A stretch of DNA of 64,000 bases from Opitutus terrae PB90-1 (GTDB lineage Bacteria > Verrucomicrobiota > Verrucomicrobiia > Opitutales > Opitutaceae). The stretch is taken from NCBI RefSeq assembly GCF_000019965.1, contig NC_010571.1, forward strand, positions 4,907,001 through 4,971,000, in the 5' to 3' direction. Position 1 is the stretch's first letter. Every line of letters begins with the position of its first letter. Below are positions 46,248 through 55,201 of this stretch, piece after piece. The notes beneath the pieces are model-generated. The model did no database searches. It saw nothing but the letters and a program-made list of their open reading frames with translations, and was not told the DNA's origin. The translations under genes were made by a program, and so were the position numbers.

Positions 46248-49200
46248 TCAGGCGGATTGCGGCGCGGGCAGCGGTGCAGCGGCGGCGGCGGGTTTGCGCA
46301 CGCCAAGTTTTTCGAGGACGACGTAGAACACCGGCGTCAGAAAGAGGCCGAACAACGTGACGCCAATCATGCCGGCGAACACGGCGACGCCCATCGCGCG
46401 CCGCATCTCCGCGCCGGCGCCGGTGCTGACCACGAGCGGGAAGACGCCGGCGATGAAAGCGATCGAGGTCATCAGAATCGGGCGCAGCCGCAGCCGCGCG
46501 GCATCGAGCGCCGCCTGCACGACGCTCTCGCCTTCCTCGCGGCGCTTGAGGGCGAACTCGACGATCAGGATGGCGTTTTTCGCCGCCAAGCCGATCAGCA
46601 CCATCAGCCCAATCTGCGTGAACACGTTGTTTTCGCCGTGCGTCAGCCAGAGTCCGACCATGGCGGAGAACAGCGCCATCGGCACGATTAGCAGTACCGC
46701 GAACGGCAGCCGGAAGCTCTCGTATTGTGCCGCGAGGACGAGGAACACGAGCAGGAGGCTCAGCGGAAACACGAGCACGCCGGTGTTGCCCGCGATGATT
46801 TTCTGGTAAGTCAGCTCCGTCCAATCCAGCGCCATGCGGGTGGGCAGATGATCGCGCGCGAGCTGCTCCATCGCCGCCTCCGCCTGACCCGAGCTGAACC
46901 CAGGCGCCGGCGCGCCGTTGATTTCGGCGGCCGGATAACCGTTGTAGCGCACCACGCGGTCGGGCCCGTAGGTCTCGCTGACGTTGACGACGGCGCCGAG
47001 CGGGACGAGCTGGCCGGCGGCGTTGCGGGTCTTGAGCCGCAGGATGTCGTCCGGCTTCTGGCGAAACTCCGCGTCGGCCTGCGCGATCACCTGGTAGGTG
47101 CGGCCGAACCGGTTGAAATCATTCACGTAGAGCGAGCCGAGGTTGATCTGCATCGTCTCGAAAACATTCTGGAGCGGGACGCCCTGGCTCTTCGCCTTCG
47201 CGCGGTCGACGTCCGCCTGCAGCTGCGGCGTGTTGATGGTGAAACCGGAGAACACCCGCGTGAGCACCGGCGTCTGCGCCGCCTGCGCAACCAAGCCCTG
47301 AGTCGCCGCGTAGAGCGCATCCAAGCCGTGGTCGCCGCGGTCCTCGACGTAGAGCTTGAACCCGCCGATCGTGCCGAGCCCCTGCACGGGCGGCGGCGGG
47401 AAGATCGCGATGTAGGCGTCCTGGATCTCACCAAACTGCTGCTGCAGCTGCTGCGCGATCGCCTGGCCGGAAAGCTCCGCGCTGCGACGCTCCTCGAAGG
47501 GCTTCAGCGCCACGAACACGATCCCGCTGTTCGGCGAGTTGGTGAACCCGTTGATCGAGAGTCCGGGGAACGCGATCGCGTTTTGCGCGCCGGGATGATT
47601 GAGGGCAATCTCGCTCATCCGACGGATCACCGCGTCGGTGCGTTCGAGTGACGCTGCAGCCGGAAGTTGTGCGAACGCCACGAGATACTGCTTGTCCTGC
47701 GACGGCACGAAGCCGGTCGGAATCTTGCGGAAAGAGAGCGCCGTGAACGCGAGCAACCCCGCGTACACCAGCAGCGCGACGGCCGAGACGCGCAGCAGTC
47801 GCGCCACGCCGTGCGAATATTTCCGCGCGGACCATTCGAAGAACCGGTTGAACGGCCGGAAGAACCAGCCGAGCGAACGATCCATGCCGCGCGTCAGCCA
47901 GTCCTTTGGCGCGTGATGATCGCGGAGCAGCAGTGCACTCAGCGCGGGCGAAAGCGTCAGCGAATTGAACGCCGAGATGATCGTCGAGATCGCGATCGTG
48001 ATGGCGAACTGCTTGTAGAACTGTCCGGTCAGCCCACTGATGAACGCCGTGGGAATGAAGACCGCCGAGAGCACGAGCGCGGTGGCGATGATTGGGCCGG
48101 TCACCTCGCGCATCGCCTGCTTGGTGGCCTCGAACGGGGTTTTGCCGAGCGCGATGTTCCGCTCGACGTTCTCGACGACCACGATCGCGTCGTCGACCAC
48201 GATGCCGATCGCGAGCACGAGTCCGAACAGCGAGAGCGCGTTGATGGAAAATCCGAGCGCGTGCATCACCGCGAACGTGCCGACGAGGGAGACCGGCACG
48301 GCCGCCAGCGGGATGATGGACGCGCGCCACGTCTGCAGGAACAGGATCACCACGAGCACCACCAGCACGATCGCCTCGAGCAGCGTGTGCACGACCGCGC
48401 GGATCGATTCGCGCACGAAGATCGTCGGATCGTAGACGATGCTGTAGTCGAGCCCCTCCGGGAAATTTTTCTTCAGCTCGGTCATGGTCGCGCGCACCGC
48501 GTCGGAGGTGGCGATGGCGTTGGACCCCGGCAGTTGCGCAATCGGCAGCGCGACGGCCGGCTTGTTGTTCAGGAGCGAGCGGAGCGCGTAGTCGGCGGCG
48601 CCGAGCTCGACGCGCGCGACGTCGCGCAGCTGCACGCGCTCGCCGTGCGCGCCGGTCTTGATGATGATGGCGCCAAACTCGTCCTCGGTCGTGAGCCGGC
48701 CCTGCGTGTTGATCAGCAGCTCCGTGCTGATCGCGTTGGGGTTCGGCTGCTGGCCGACCGCGCCCGAAGCGACTTGCACGTTCTGTTCGCGAATCGCGGC
48801 GACGACCTCGGAAGCGGTGAGCCCCCGCGCCGCGACTTTGTTCGGATCGAGCCACACGCGCATGGCGTAGTCGCCCGACCCAAAGATGCGCACCTGCCCT
48901 ACCCCCGGCAGCCGCGCGAGCACGTCGCGCACCTGCAGCGAGGCGTAGTTGCGGACGTAGATGTCGTCGTAGCGGTTGTCCGGCGAGAACAGGTGCACGA
49001 CCATGAGCAGGTCGGGCGAGGTCTTGGTCGTCGTGATCCCGAGCCGACGCACGACCTCCGGCAGCTTCGGCTCGGCCTGGGCGACGCGGTTCTGCACCTG
49101 CACCTGCGCGTTATCGAGATCGGTGCCGACCTTGAACGTAACGGTGAGCGTCATCACGCCGTCGCTCGTCGCCTGCGACGACATGTAGAGCGAGTTCTCC

Positions 49201-49421
49201 ACGCCGTTGATCGATTGCTCGAGCGGCGCGGCGACGGTTTCGGAGATCGTCTTGGGATTTGCACCGGGATACACCGCGCGGACGACGACGGTCGGCGGCA
49301 CGACTTCGGGATACTCGCTGACCGGCAGTTGCCACAGTGAGATCGCACCGACGAGGAAGATGATCGTGGAAACGACGCCCGCGAAGATCGGACGCTTGAT
49401 GAAGAAATCGGAGAGGTTCAT
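46248..49421 (-). CDS. RND multidrug efflux transporter (AcrB/MexB-like, HAE1)
   Basis: 1057 residues. FFIKRPIFAGVVSTIIFLVG opens the protein. The proton-relay Asp pair is in AIGIVVDDAIVVVENVERN, and the TM10 Lys in IGLAAKNAILIVEFALKRRE. The C-terminus GVTLFGLFLTPVFYVVLEKL is typical. The closer match to the classic HAE1 subfamily separates it from the 31-34 kb pump. It is the core of the TetR-controlled operon. Confidence 0.95.
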   Translation of the reverse strand: MNLSDFFIKRPIFAGVVSTIIFLVGAISLWQLPVSEYPEVVPPTVVVRAVYPGANPKTISETVAAPLEQSINGVENSLYMSSQATSDGVMTLTVTFKVGTDLDNAQVQVQNRVAQAEPKLPEVVRRLGITTTKTSPDLLMVVHLFSPDNRYDDIYVRNYASLQVRDVLARLPGVGQVRIFGSGDYAMRVWLDPNKVAARGLTASEVVAAIREQNVQVASGAVGQQPNPNAISTELLINTQGRLTTEDEFGAIIIKTGAHGERVQLRDVARVELGAADYALRSLLNNKPAVALPIAQLPGSNAIATSDAVRATMTELKKNFPEGLDYSIVYDPTIFVRESIRAVVHTLLEAIVLVVLVVILFLQTWRASIIPLAAVPVSLVGTFAVMHALGFSINALSLFGLVLAIGIVVDDAIVVVENVERNIALGKTPFEATKQAMREVTGPIIATALVLSAVFIPTAFISGLTGQFYKQFAITIAISTIISAFNSLTLSPALSALLLRDHHAPKDWLTRGMDRSLGWFFRPFNRFFEWSARKYSHGVARLLRVSAVALLVYAGLLAFTALSFRKIPTGFVPSQDKQYLVAFAQLPAAASLERTDAVIRRMSEIALNHPGAQNAIAFPGLSINGFTNSPNSGIVFVALKPFEERRSAELSGQAIAQQLQQQFGEIQDAYIAIFPPPPVQGLGTIGGFKLYVEDRGDHGLDALYAATQGLVAQAAQTPVLTRVFSGFTINTPQLQADVDRAKAKSQGVPLQNVFETMQINLGSLYVNDFNRFGRTYQVIAQADAEFRQKPDDILRLKTRNAAGQLVPLGAVVNVSETYGPDRVVRYNGYPAAEINGAPAPGFSSGQAEAAMEQLARDHLPTRMALDWTELTYQKIIAGNTGVLVFPLSLLLVFLVLAAQYESFRLPFAVLLIVPMALFSAMVGLWLTHGENNVFTQIGLMVLIGLAAKNAILIVEFALKRREEGESVVQAALDAARLRLRPILMTSIAFIAGVFPLVVSTGAGAEMRRAMGVAVFAGMIGVTLFGLFLTPVFYVVLEKLGVRKPAAAAAPLPAPQSA

Positions 49422-49496
49422 GAGCAGACTGAACGGGCTAAGCGGGGAATTTGGGCAAGGCAGTGGCCAGGGGGCGCCGGCGGCGCGTTGTGGTGG

Positions 49497-49571
49497 GGCG
49501 CGTTGTCCTCAACGCGCCGAGCGTGAAATGAAGGCCGGGCGAAGCGGCGCGTTAGGGATAACGCGCCCTAC
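49497..49571. repeat. Two GCGCGTT/AACGCGC palindromes
   Basis: GGCGCGTTGTCCTCAACGCG at 49497-49516 and GCGCGTTAGGGATAACGCGC at 49547-49566. They lie between the adaptor stop and the RND start, inside the operon. Confidence 0.8.
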
Positions 49572-49573
49572 CC

Positions 49574-50818
49574 TCAGCGGCTCGCGAGTCGGTTGGCGTT
49601 GGCGTTCTGCGTGGTGGCTTCTGCCGCGAGCAGTTCGGGCTGCACCGTCATGCCGGGTCGCACACGCTGGAGACCGTTGACGATCACGCGGTCGCCCGGC
49701 TCGAGCCCAGACTGGATCACGCGCTTGTCGTGGAAGCTGCCGCCGAGTTTGACGGAGCGATACACGGCCTTGTTGTCCGCGGCGACGGCGAGCACGAATT
49801 TCTGACTCTGGTCCGTGCCGATCGCCCGCTCACTCACGAGCAGCGACGGCCGCGGCGCGCCGACGGGCACGCGCACCCGGGCGAACAGCCCAGGCACGAG
49901 CGCCTGATCACGGTTGGCAAACACGAGCCGGAGCGCGAGCGAACCGGTGGCTGGATTGAGCCGGTTGTCGGTCGACTCGATGTAACCGCGACGCGGATAG
50001 CCGCTCTCATCGGCCAGCTGCATCTCCACCGGCACGCGGCCGTTCTCGAGGGCGAGGCGATTTTCGCGGAGCAGTCGGTTGAACTTGAGCAGCGTGCTCT
50101 CGTCGATGTCCGCATACACATAGGCCTCGCCCGTCGAGACGATCGTCGCCAGCAGGGTGGCGCCGCCGGGGGCGCCGGAGATCAGGTTGCCGGCGGTGAC
50201 GAGGGCGCGGCTGATCCGTCCATCGATCGGTGCGCGGACCTCCGTGTGCTCGAGGTTCAGCCGCGCGGTTGCGAGTGCGGCCTCGGCGGACGCCACGGCG
50301 GCGCGGGCGACGTGCGCCCGCGTGCGCCGGGCTTCGGCCTCTTCGGTCGAGACGGCAGCGACCGCGAGCAGTTCATTCGCGCGACGCGCCTCGCTGTCAG
50401 CCACCTCCGCTTGCGCTCGCGCCTGGTCGGCCCGGGCGAGTGCGAGGTCGAACTCGGCGCGATACCAGCGCGGATCGATCGTGAACAGCACATCGCCACG
50501 GTGCACGATCTCACCGGCCTGGAAACGCACATCTTGGATGTGCCCCGAGACGCGTGCGCGCAGATCGACCGTTTCAATTGAGTCGACGCGGCCGGTGAGT
50601 TCTTCGTAGTCGGTGACGAGTTGGCGTTCGACCGGCGCGACCGTGACCTTGGGTGGCGGAGGCGCGGATGGAGCGGCCTGCGCTTGCTCCGATGCGGTCA
50701 GGTGCGTGACGGCGTAGGTGGCGAGCGCGGCGCCCAACAGCACGGTGGGAATAATGAACGCGGGACGACGCAGTCGAAGCGGGAGCGGCCGGGAACGGGT
50801 GGAGCTTGCAGTGGACAT
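49574..50818 (-). CDS. RND efflux periplasmic adaptor (membrane fusion protein)
   Basis: 414 residues from ATG at 50818. N-terminal anchor helix PAFIIPTVLLGAALATYAV. Lipoyl halves VDLRARVSGHIQDVRFQAGE and VRAPIDGRISRALVTAGNLI, with a coiled hairpin between. The GDRVIVNGLQRVRPGMTV block is typical of the AcrA/MexA group. A palindrome-bearing 152-bp gap separates it from the RND gene. Confidence 0.93.
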   Translation of the reverse strand: MSTASSTRSRPLPLRLRRPAFIIPTVLLGAALATYAVTHLTASEQAQAAPSAPPPPKVTVAPVERQLVTDYEELTGRVDSIETVDLRARVSGHIQDVRFQAGEIVHRGDVLFTIDPRWYRAEFDLALARADQARAQAEVADSEARRANELLAVAAVSTEEAEARRTRAHVARAAVASAEAALATARLNLEHTEVRAPIDGRISRALVTAGNLISGAPGGATLLATIVSTGEAYVYADIDESTLLKFNRLLRENRLALENGRVPVEMQLADESGYPRRGYIESTDNRLNPATGSLALRLVFANRDQALVPGLFARVRVPVGAPRPSLLVSERAIGTDQSQKFVLAVAADNKAVYRSVKLGGSFHDKRVIQSGLEPGDRVIVNGLQRVRPGMTVQPELLAAEATTQNANANRLASR

Positions 50819-50935
50819 ACAGAGACGGGCAGCTGACGGTGTGTGGGTGGTGTTGCAGCAGACGGAAACAAAACGCCCCGGGAGGGAGCGCAGGAGGGTG
50901 CAGCCGAACGGCGCGGTCGCCGATGCGGGGCGAGG

Positions 50936-51172
50936 TTACTCGCGGTAGCGCGTCAGCGGCGGCTCGAGCCGGTCGAGCAGGTCGGTCCGCCAGAGCCGCT
51001 CGGGCGGCGCCGCCCGGTCGCCCGCGGGCGTGCCGACGCCTGGAAATGGCCGCTGCTGGCGCGGATTCGCCGAATCGAAAACGGGATCGCGACCGACGCC
51101 GTAGAAGCGCATGCGAGCGTTGTGCACCGAGCGAAGACCGGAGAGGGAAAGGATGTGGGAGGTGTTGTTCAT
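50936..51172 (-). CDS. Small hypothetical protein at the head of the efflux operon
   Basis: 78 residues from ATG at 51172. No Shine-Dalgarno site is present. The text NARMRFYGVGRDPVFDSANP suggests a real, charged, proline-rich product. I do not recognise it. It begins 19 bases downstream of the TAGTTGAC operator and is 117 bp before the adaptor gene. It could be a leader peptide, an unknown pump partner or chance. Confidence 0.45.
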   Translation of the reverse strand: MNNTSHILSLSGLRSVHNARMRFYGVGRDPVFDSANPRQQRPFPGVGTPAGDRAAPPERLWRTDLLDRLEPPLTRYRE

Positions 51173-51190
51173 CGGAGGAAGTGCAGTTGA

Positions 51191-51210
51191 ATAGTTGACT
51201 AGTTATCTAA
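51191..51210. promoter_or_regulatory. Candidate TetR operator, site 1 (efflux operon)
   Basis: ATAGTTGACTAGTTATCTAA, an imperfect palindrome (TAG...CTA, 7 of 9 pairs). It shares TAGTTGAC and a TCTA end with site 2 at 51924-51944. A TTGACC hexamer on the minus strand (51217-51222) may be the -35 box just upstream. Confidence 0.72.
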
Positions 51211-51271
51211 TAATTAGGTCAAAAAAGAGCGCACGGTTAGGTGCGCCGAGAAAGGAGGATTGAAGGAAACG

Positions 51272-51910
51272 CTAGAGTGCGGGGACCGGTGTCGGTTCGA
51301 GCTCGGGCTGGACGGCCCTGACGCGAAGGATCTCGAGACCCAACTCGGGCAGGCCTTTGAGAATTTCGGGATCATTCATGATTCTGGCCTGCAAGGTCAG
51401 CCCCTCGATGAAGCTCATCAACACGGTCGTGCGCTTCACCGGATCGCCCGGTTCCAGTGAGCCGTTCGCGATGGCTTCACGGACTGTCGCCTCGATGTAG
51501 CGACGCTTGCGACCGACCATCTCGCGGGTCTTTTCACAGATGGTGCACTCGGTCGTACCCATCTCTGAACCCACGGAGGCCACGGGACATCCGAGCATGC
51601 GACCGGTGCGCTTCTTCGTCTCGCTCTGACGGCGGTAGACGCCCGCCAGATAACCTTTGAGTCGATCGAGCGGCTCGAGCGAAGCCGAAAAAATCTCGTC
51701 CATCCGCGGCTTCCAGTCGTCATTCCAAAGTCGTTCGAGCGCGGCGACGGCCAACTGCTCTTTCGAATCGAAAAAGTAATAGAAGCTCCCCTTGCGCACG
51801 TCGGCGCGTTTGCAGATATCGTCGATGGTCACCGCGCCATAGCTCTGCGTCCAGATGAGCTCCAAGGCGGCATCCATGAGGCGTTGATCTGCGTCTGAGG
51901 TTCTTCCCAT
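51272..51910 (-). CDS. TetR-family transcriptional regulator
   Basis: 212 residues. HTH at about 10-55 (VTIDDICKRADVRKGSFYYF). The ligand domain includes RMLGCPVASVGSEMG and TTECTICEKTREM, with three Cys in a short span. Cys in a comparable region lets the TetR-type NemR sense electrophiles, so redox sensing is possible here (inference). It is transcribed in the same direction as the pump genes, and two similar operators flank it. It likely represses itself and the efflux operon. Confidence 0.92.
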   Translation of the reverse strand: MGRTSDADQRLMDAALELIWTQSYGAVTIDDICKRADVRKGSFYYFFDSKEQLAVAALERLWNDDWKPRMDEIFSASLEPLDRLKGYLAGVYRRQSETKKRTGRMLGCPVASVGSEMGTTECTICEKTREMVGRKRRYIEATVREAIANGSLEPGDPVKRTTVLMSFIEGLTLQARIMNDPEILKGLPELGLEILRVRAVQPELEPTPVPAL

Positions 51911-51923
51911 GTCGGCGATACTG

Positions 51924-51944
51924 ATAGTTGACCGTTTAGTCTAT
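51924..51944. promoter_or_regulatory. Candidate TetR operator, site 2 (tetR promoter)
   Basis: ATAGTTGACCGTTTAGTCTA, plus T. It lies 14-34 bases upstream of the tetR ATG. On the minus strand, TTGAAA (51944-51949) and TATCAG (51921-51926), 17 bases apart, form a plausible promoter; the operator fills the space between the boxes. Confidence 0.75.
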
Positions 51945-52010
51945 TTCAAGTCCGAGTTGGGGCTGCCCGAAAAAATTATGACACCGGGCCCGAGCCACCG
52001 TTGCCCTCCC

Positions 52011-52310
52011 CTACTGCGCCACGAGGGCCTGATAGTCCCGGTTCCGCTCGATGAACGCGGCCACGTAGGAGCACGCGGGCACGATCTGCACGCCTTGCTT
52101 TCTCGCGTGTTCGAGGGCCGTGCGCACGAGCTTGGCGGCGATGTTCCGACCGCGCAGCTCCGGCGGGACGTAAGTGTGGGTGAACACCCAGCGGCGGCCC
52201 TCCGGCTGATACTCGCACACGGCGAGCTCGCCCTGGACCTGCGTCTCGAACCGCTGCTCGGCTTCGTTGTGAGTCACTGCGATGTCATCCGGTGCTGCGG
52301 GCATGGCCAT
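52011..52310 (-). CDS. Small GNAT-like N-acetyltransferase (YidJ/COG2388 type)
   Basis: 99 residues from ATG at 52310 (or ATG at 52304). Acetyl-CoA loop PPELRGRNIAAKLVRTALEH and C-terminal VPACSYVAAFIERNRDY match the short GNAT family. Substrate unknown. It overlaps the end of the upstream transporter gene by 26 bases, so the two are co-translated. Confidence 0.88.
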   Translation of the reverse strand: MAMPAAPDDIAVTHNEAEQRFETQVQGELAVCEYQPEGRRWVFTHTYVPPELRGRNIAAKLVRTALEHARKQGVQIVPACSYVAAFIERNRDYQALVAQ

Positions 52311-53283
52311 GGTCGTCGTCCTCCGTTCGATGAGCCCAACGCTGCGCCAGCACGCCGCAGATCACAAGTTGCAGCGGATGATAAATCATGATCGGCAGCA
52401 GAATCAGGCCAATCCCGGGATGCGCCCCGAAGATCAGCCGAGCCATCGGCACGCCGGACGCGAGGGTCTTTTTCGAACCGCAGAACATCGCCGCGATCCG
52501 GTCTTCGCGCGGGAAACCGAGCCAGCGCGACACGCCGCCGGTGATCGCCATGACCAGCGTGAACAACCCGGCCGCGATCGCCAGCACCAGCGCCAGTGTC
52601 GCCCAGCCGTGGTGCGACCACACGCCTTGCTGAAACGAATCGCAGAACGACGTGTAGACGAGCAGCAGAATCGTGAGCCGGTCGACCTTGTTGATCACGC
52701 GCTTGTTTCTCTCGGCCCAGCGGCCGAGCAGCGGTCGCGTGATCTGGCCGAGGATCAACGGAAGGATCAACCAGATCGTCAGGTCCAGCATCACTGGACC
52801 GAGCGGCTGCGCTGCGCCGCGCGAGCGCAGCACCACCGTCACCCACAGCGGCGTGAGGAACACACCGAGCACGCTGGACAGCGTCGCATTGAACAGCGCC
52901 GCGGCGATGTTGCCATGCGCCGCCGCTGTGAGCGCGACCGACGACGACACCGTCGACGGCAGCGCGCAGAGATAAAAAAGTCCCAGCCGGAGCTCGGGCG
53001 AGACGCGCTCGCCGAGCAGCGTGATCAGCCCCAGCCCGATCAATGGGAAAACGAGGAACGTGGTCACCTGAACCACGACGTGCAGCGGCCAGCGCAGCGT
53101 ACCCGCCTTCAGTGCGCCGAACGACAGCGCCAGCCCGTGGAGATAAAAGATCAACGCGATGCCCGCCTTCGTCAGGATGTCCGGATACAACCAGCCGCCG
53201 CTGGCACCGGGCTCGGGGAAGAGCCACGCGAGCGCGGTGGCTGCGACCATCCCGGCGAGAAACCAGTCAACTTTCAGCCGCAT
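52285..53283 (-). CDS. Bile acid:sodium symporter family transporter (SBF-like)
   Basis: 332 residues with about nine or ten helices. FYLHGLALSFGALKAGTLRW, LPSTVSSSVALTAAAHGNIAA and FCGSKKTLASGVPMARLIFG are typical of the PF13593-type group of this superfamily, related to YfeH-like proteins. It probably moves an organic anion with sodium; the substrate is unknown. It ends in the His/Asp-rich tail DDDHGHARSTG. Confidence 0.9.
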   Translation of the reverse strand: MRLKVDWFLAGMVAATALAWLFPEPGASGGWLYPDILTKAGIALIFYLHGLALSFGALKAGTLRWPLHVVVQVTTFLVFPLIGLGLITLLGERVSPELRLGLFYLCALPSTVSSSVALTAAAHGNIAAALFNATLSSVLGVFLTPLWVTVVLRSRGAAQPLGPVMLDLTIWLILPLILGQITRPLLGRWAERNKRVINKVDRLTILLLVYTSFCDSFQQGVWSHHGWATLALVLAIAAGLFTLVMAITGGVSRWLGFPREDRIAAMFCGSKKTLASGVPMARLIFGAHPGIGLILLPIMIYHPLQLVICGVLAQRWAHRTEDDDHGHARSTG

Positions 53284-53319
53284 GGCGCAAAGAGCGGTAC
53301 CCGCCTACTCGCGCAAGAG

Positions 53320-53432
53320 ATGTAGCCGGACTCGGTGAACCCGGTGCCGGGACCAACGGCCACGGCTACAACAGACCTTGGAGCGGCGACGCCCTCGTCG
53401 CCGAATCGACGCGACGAGGGCGTCGCGTCCCC
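53320..53432. repeat. Two REP-like elements
   Basis: 53322-53372 starts TGTAGCCGGACTCGG and ends CACGGCTACAA. 53380-53432 matches the element at 4124-4177: GGAGCGGCGACGCCCTCGTC, then GACGAGGGCGTCGCGTCC. Confidence 0.82.
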
Positions 53433-53470
53433 ATGCGCGTCCACTCGCGCAGCCGAAATGTCATCGCGTT

Positions 53471-55030
53471 TCATCCGCCAAACTTTCCGCGGAAGCGCGC
53501 GAGGATGGCCGAGATTTCCTCCCGCCCTTCCACGCGCACGGCCCACAACACAGCGGCGTAGACCGCCACGCCCACCGGAATCAATCCGCCAATCGCGATC
53601 AGATCCACGGTGCGATTGCCCGCGAACGCGTAGCGCAACGCGGCCCATCCAGCGAACACCACCAAGCTCATCGCGGCGGTCGCGGCGACGATCTTGCCGA
53701 TGGTCCGCCATAGTTCGCCAAACCCGAGCCCCGGCACCGCTCGCGCCAGCAGGCGTTGCATCACGATTGTCTGCACGATGACCGCCGCCGTGCTCGCAAG
53801 CACCAGACCCGGCGCGCCAAGCCAATCCTTCAGTGCCCAGCTCAGCCCCACGTTGATGACAAAGCTCAACGCACCGATTTTCACCGGCGTCACCGTGTCC
53901 TTGAGCGCGTAGAATGCCCGCGTGGTGAGGCTCGAAATCGAGAAGAACGGCATGCCGACCGAGAACAGCGCCAGCAGCGGCCCCATCGCGCGCGTGTCGG
54001 TGGCGGTGAACTCGCCGTGCTGGTAGATCAATCGGACGATCGGCTCGCTCAACAACGCCAGTCCGGCCGCGGCCGGCACGTTGATCATCAGGATCAGCCG
54101 CAGCCCCTTCCGGTAATCATCCGCCATGCCGGCGAAGTTGCGCTCGGTTGCGTGCCGCGCGATCAGCGGGTACACGACCGTCGCCACCGCAATCGCGAAC
54201 ACACCGATCGGCAGCTCCATCAGCCGGTTCGCGTAAAACAGGAGCGTCGCTGACGCTTCATCGATGGAGAAGGCGAACAACCGCGAAACGAATACGTTGA
54301 TTTGATAGATCGCCGTGCCGAACAAACCTGGCGCCATCAGCGCACCGATTTCACGCACGCGCGGCGCCAGCCCGAAATCGAATCGCGGCCGCCAGCCCAT
54401 TTTGACCAGCACGCCGGCTGGCACGCTCAGCTGCAAAAATCCGCCGATCAGCACGCCCGCGCACAGCCAATACATCTGGCCCAGCTCCGTCGTGGCGAGG
54501 TGCCACCCCGCTCCGCCCAGCGTCGCAATCATCGCCAAGTTGAGCCAGATCGGCGAAAGCGCCGGCTCGGTGAAATGCTCGAACACGTTGAGCGTCGCGT
54601 TCAGTGCCGCCGCGATGCAGATCATCGCGAGATACGGGAACAGGATCACCGCGAGATCCGCGGCGAGATACCAGCGCGACTCGTGCCCGGGCAGCAGCCG
54701 CGACTGGCTGAACAGCACCATCGCGAACACCACGAGCGCGCCGGTGATCAGTGCGAGCCAACTCGTGACCTGGTTGAGCAACATGAACGCGCCCGGGCGT
54801 CCTCGCTCATGCAGCTCGTCCTGCAGCGTCGGCACGAACGCGGCCGTCAACGAGCCTTCGCCCAGCAGCCGACGGAACAGATTTGGCAGGCTGAATGCGG
54901 TGATGAACGCCGAGTTCAGCTCGCTCGCGCCGAAGATCGCCGCGCCCAGCTGGTCGCGCACCAACCCGAGCACCCGGGACACCACCGTCAGCAGTGAGAC
55001 GATGCCGATGTGCTTGAGCTTGCTCGCCAC
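53471..55030 (-). CDS. murJ: Lipid II flippase MurJ
   Basis: 519 residues from GTG at 55030; no upstream ATG. About fourteen helices. The start SLLTVVSRVLGLVRDQLGAA and the LGEGSLTAAFVPTL and ALLNQVTSW-like regions are MurJ marks. It flips lipid II across the inner membrane for peptidoglycan synthesis. Single gene; the upstream spacer holds a heptamer-array element. Confidence 0.94.
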   Translation of the reverse strand: MASKLKHIGIVSLLTVVSRVLGLVRDQLGAAIFGASELNSAFITAFSLPNLFRRLLGEGSLTAAFVPTLQDELHERGRPGAFMLLNQVTSWLALITGALVVFAMVLFSQSRLLPGHESRWYLAADLAVILFPYLAMICIAAALNATLNVFEHFTEPALSPIWLNLAMIATLGGAGWHLATTELGQMYWLCAGVLIGGFLQLSVPAGVLVKMGWRPRFDFGLAPRVREIGALMAPGLFGTAIYQINVFVSRLFAFSIDEASATLLFYANRLMELPIGVFAIAVATVVYPLIARHATERNFAGMADDYRKGLRLILMINVPAAAGLALLSEPIVRLIYQHGEFTATDTRAMGPLLALFSVGMPFFSISSLTTRAFYALKDTVTPVKIGALSFVINVGLSWALKDWLGAPGLVLASTAAVIVQTIVMQRLLARAVPGLGFGELWRTIGKIVAATAAMSLVVFAGWAALRYAFAGNRTVDLIAIGGLIPVGVAVYAAVLWAVRVEGREEISAILARFRGKFGG

Positions 55031-55050
55031 GCGTGTCGATCAATCCAGCC

Positions 55051-55160
55051 GAGAGCTGAGAGTCGAGCGTGGAGAACTCGACCACCGGCGGGCTCCGCCG
55101 AAAAGCCGGCCGACCTCGCGGTGCGCCAGGGTTCCGACTCTGGACTCTGGACTCTGGACG
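55051..55160. repeat. Facing 7-bp tandem arrays upstream of murJ
   Basis: Left: gagagct, gagagtc, gagcgtg, gagaact. The right, read on the opposite strand, is cagagtc, cagagtc, cagagtc, ggaaccc. It begins 21 bases upstream of the murJ start. Confidence 0.85.
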
Positions 55161-55201
55161 ATTGACTGCATGGCCATGGCTGAGTTCGCGCGGCCGCCCG
55201 C

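Noticed and set aside
50936-51271. Riboswitch or sRNA in the leader of the efflux operon
   Set aside because: No conserved riboswitch core or terminator was found; only the operator-like repeat and a small ORF.
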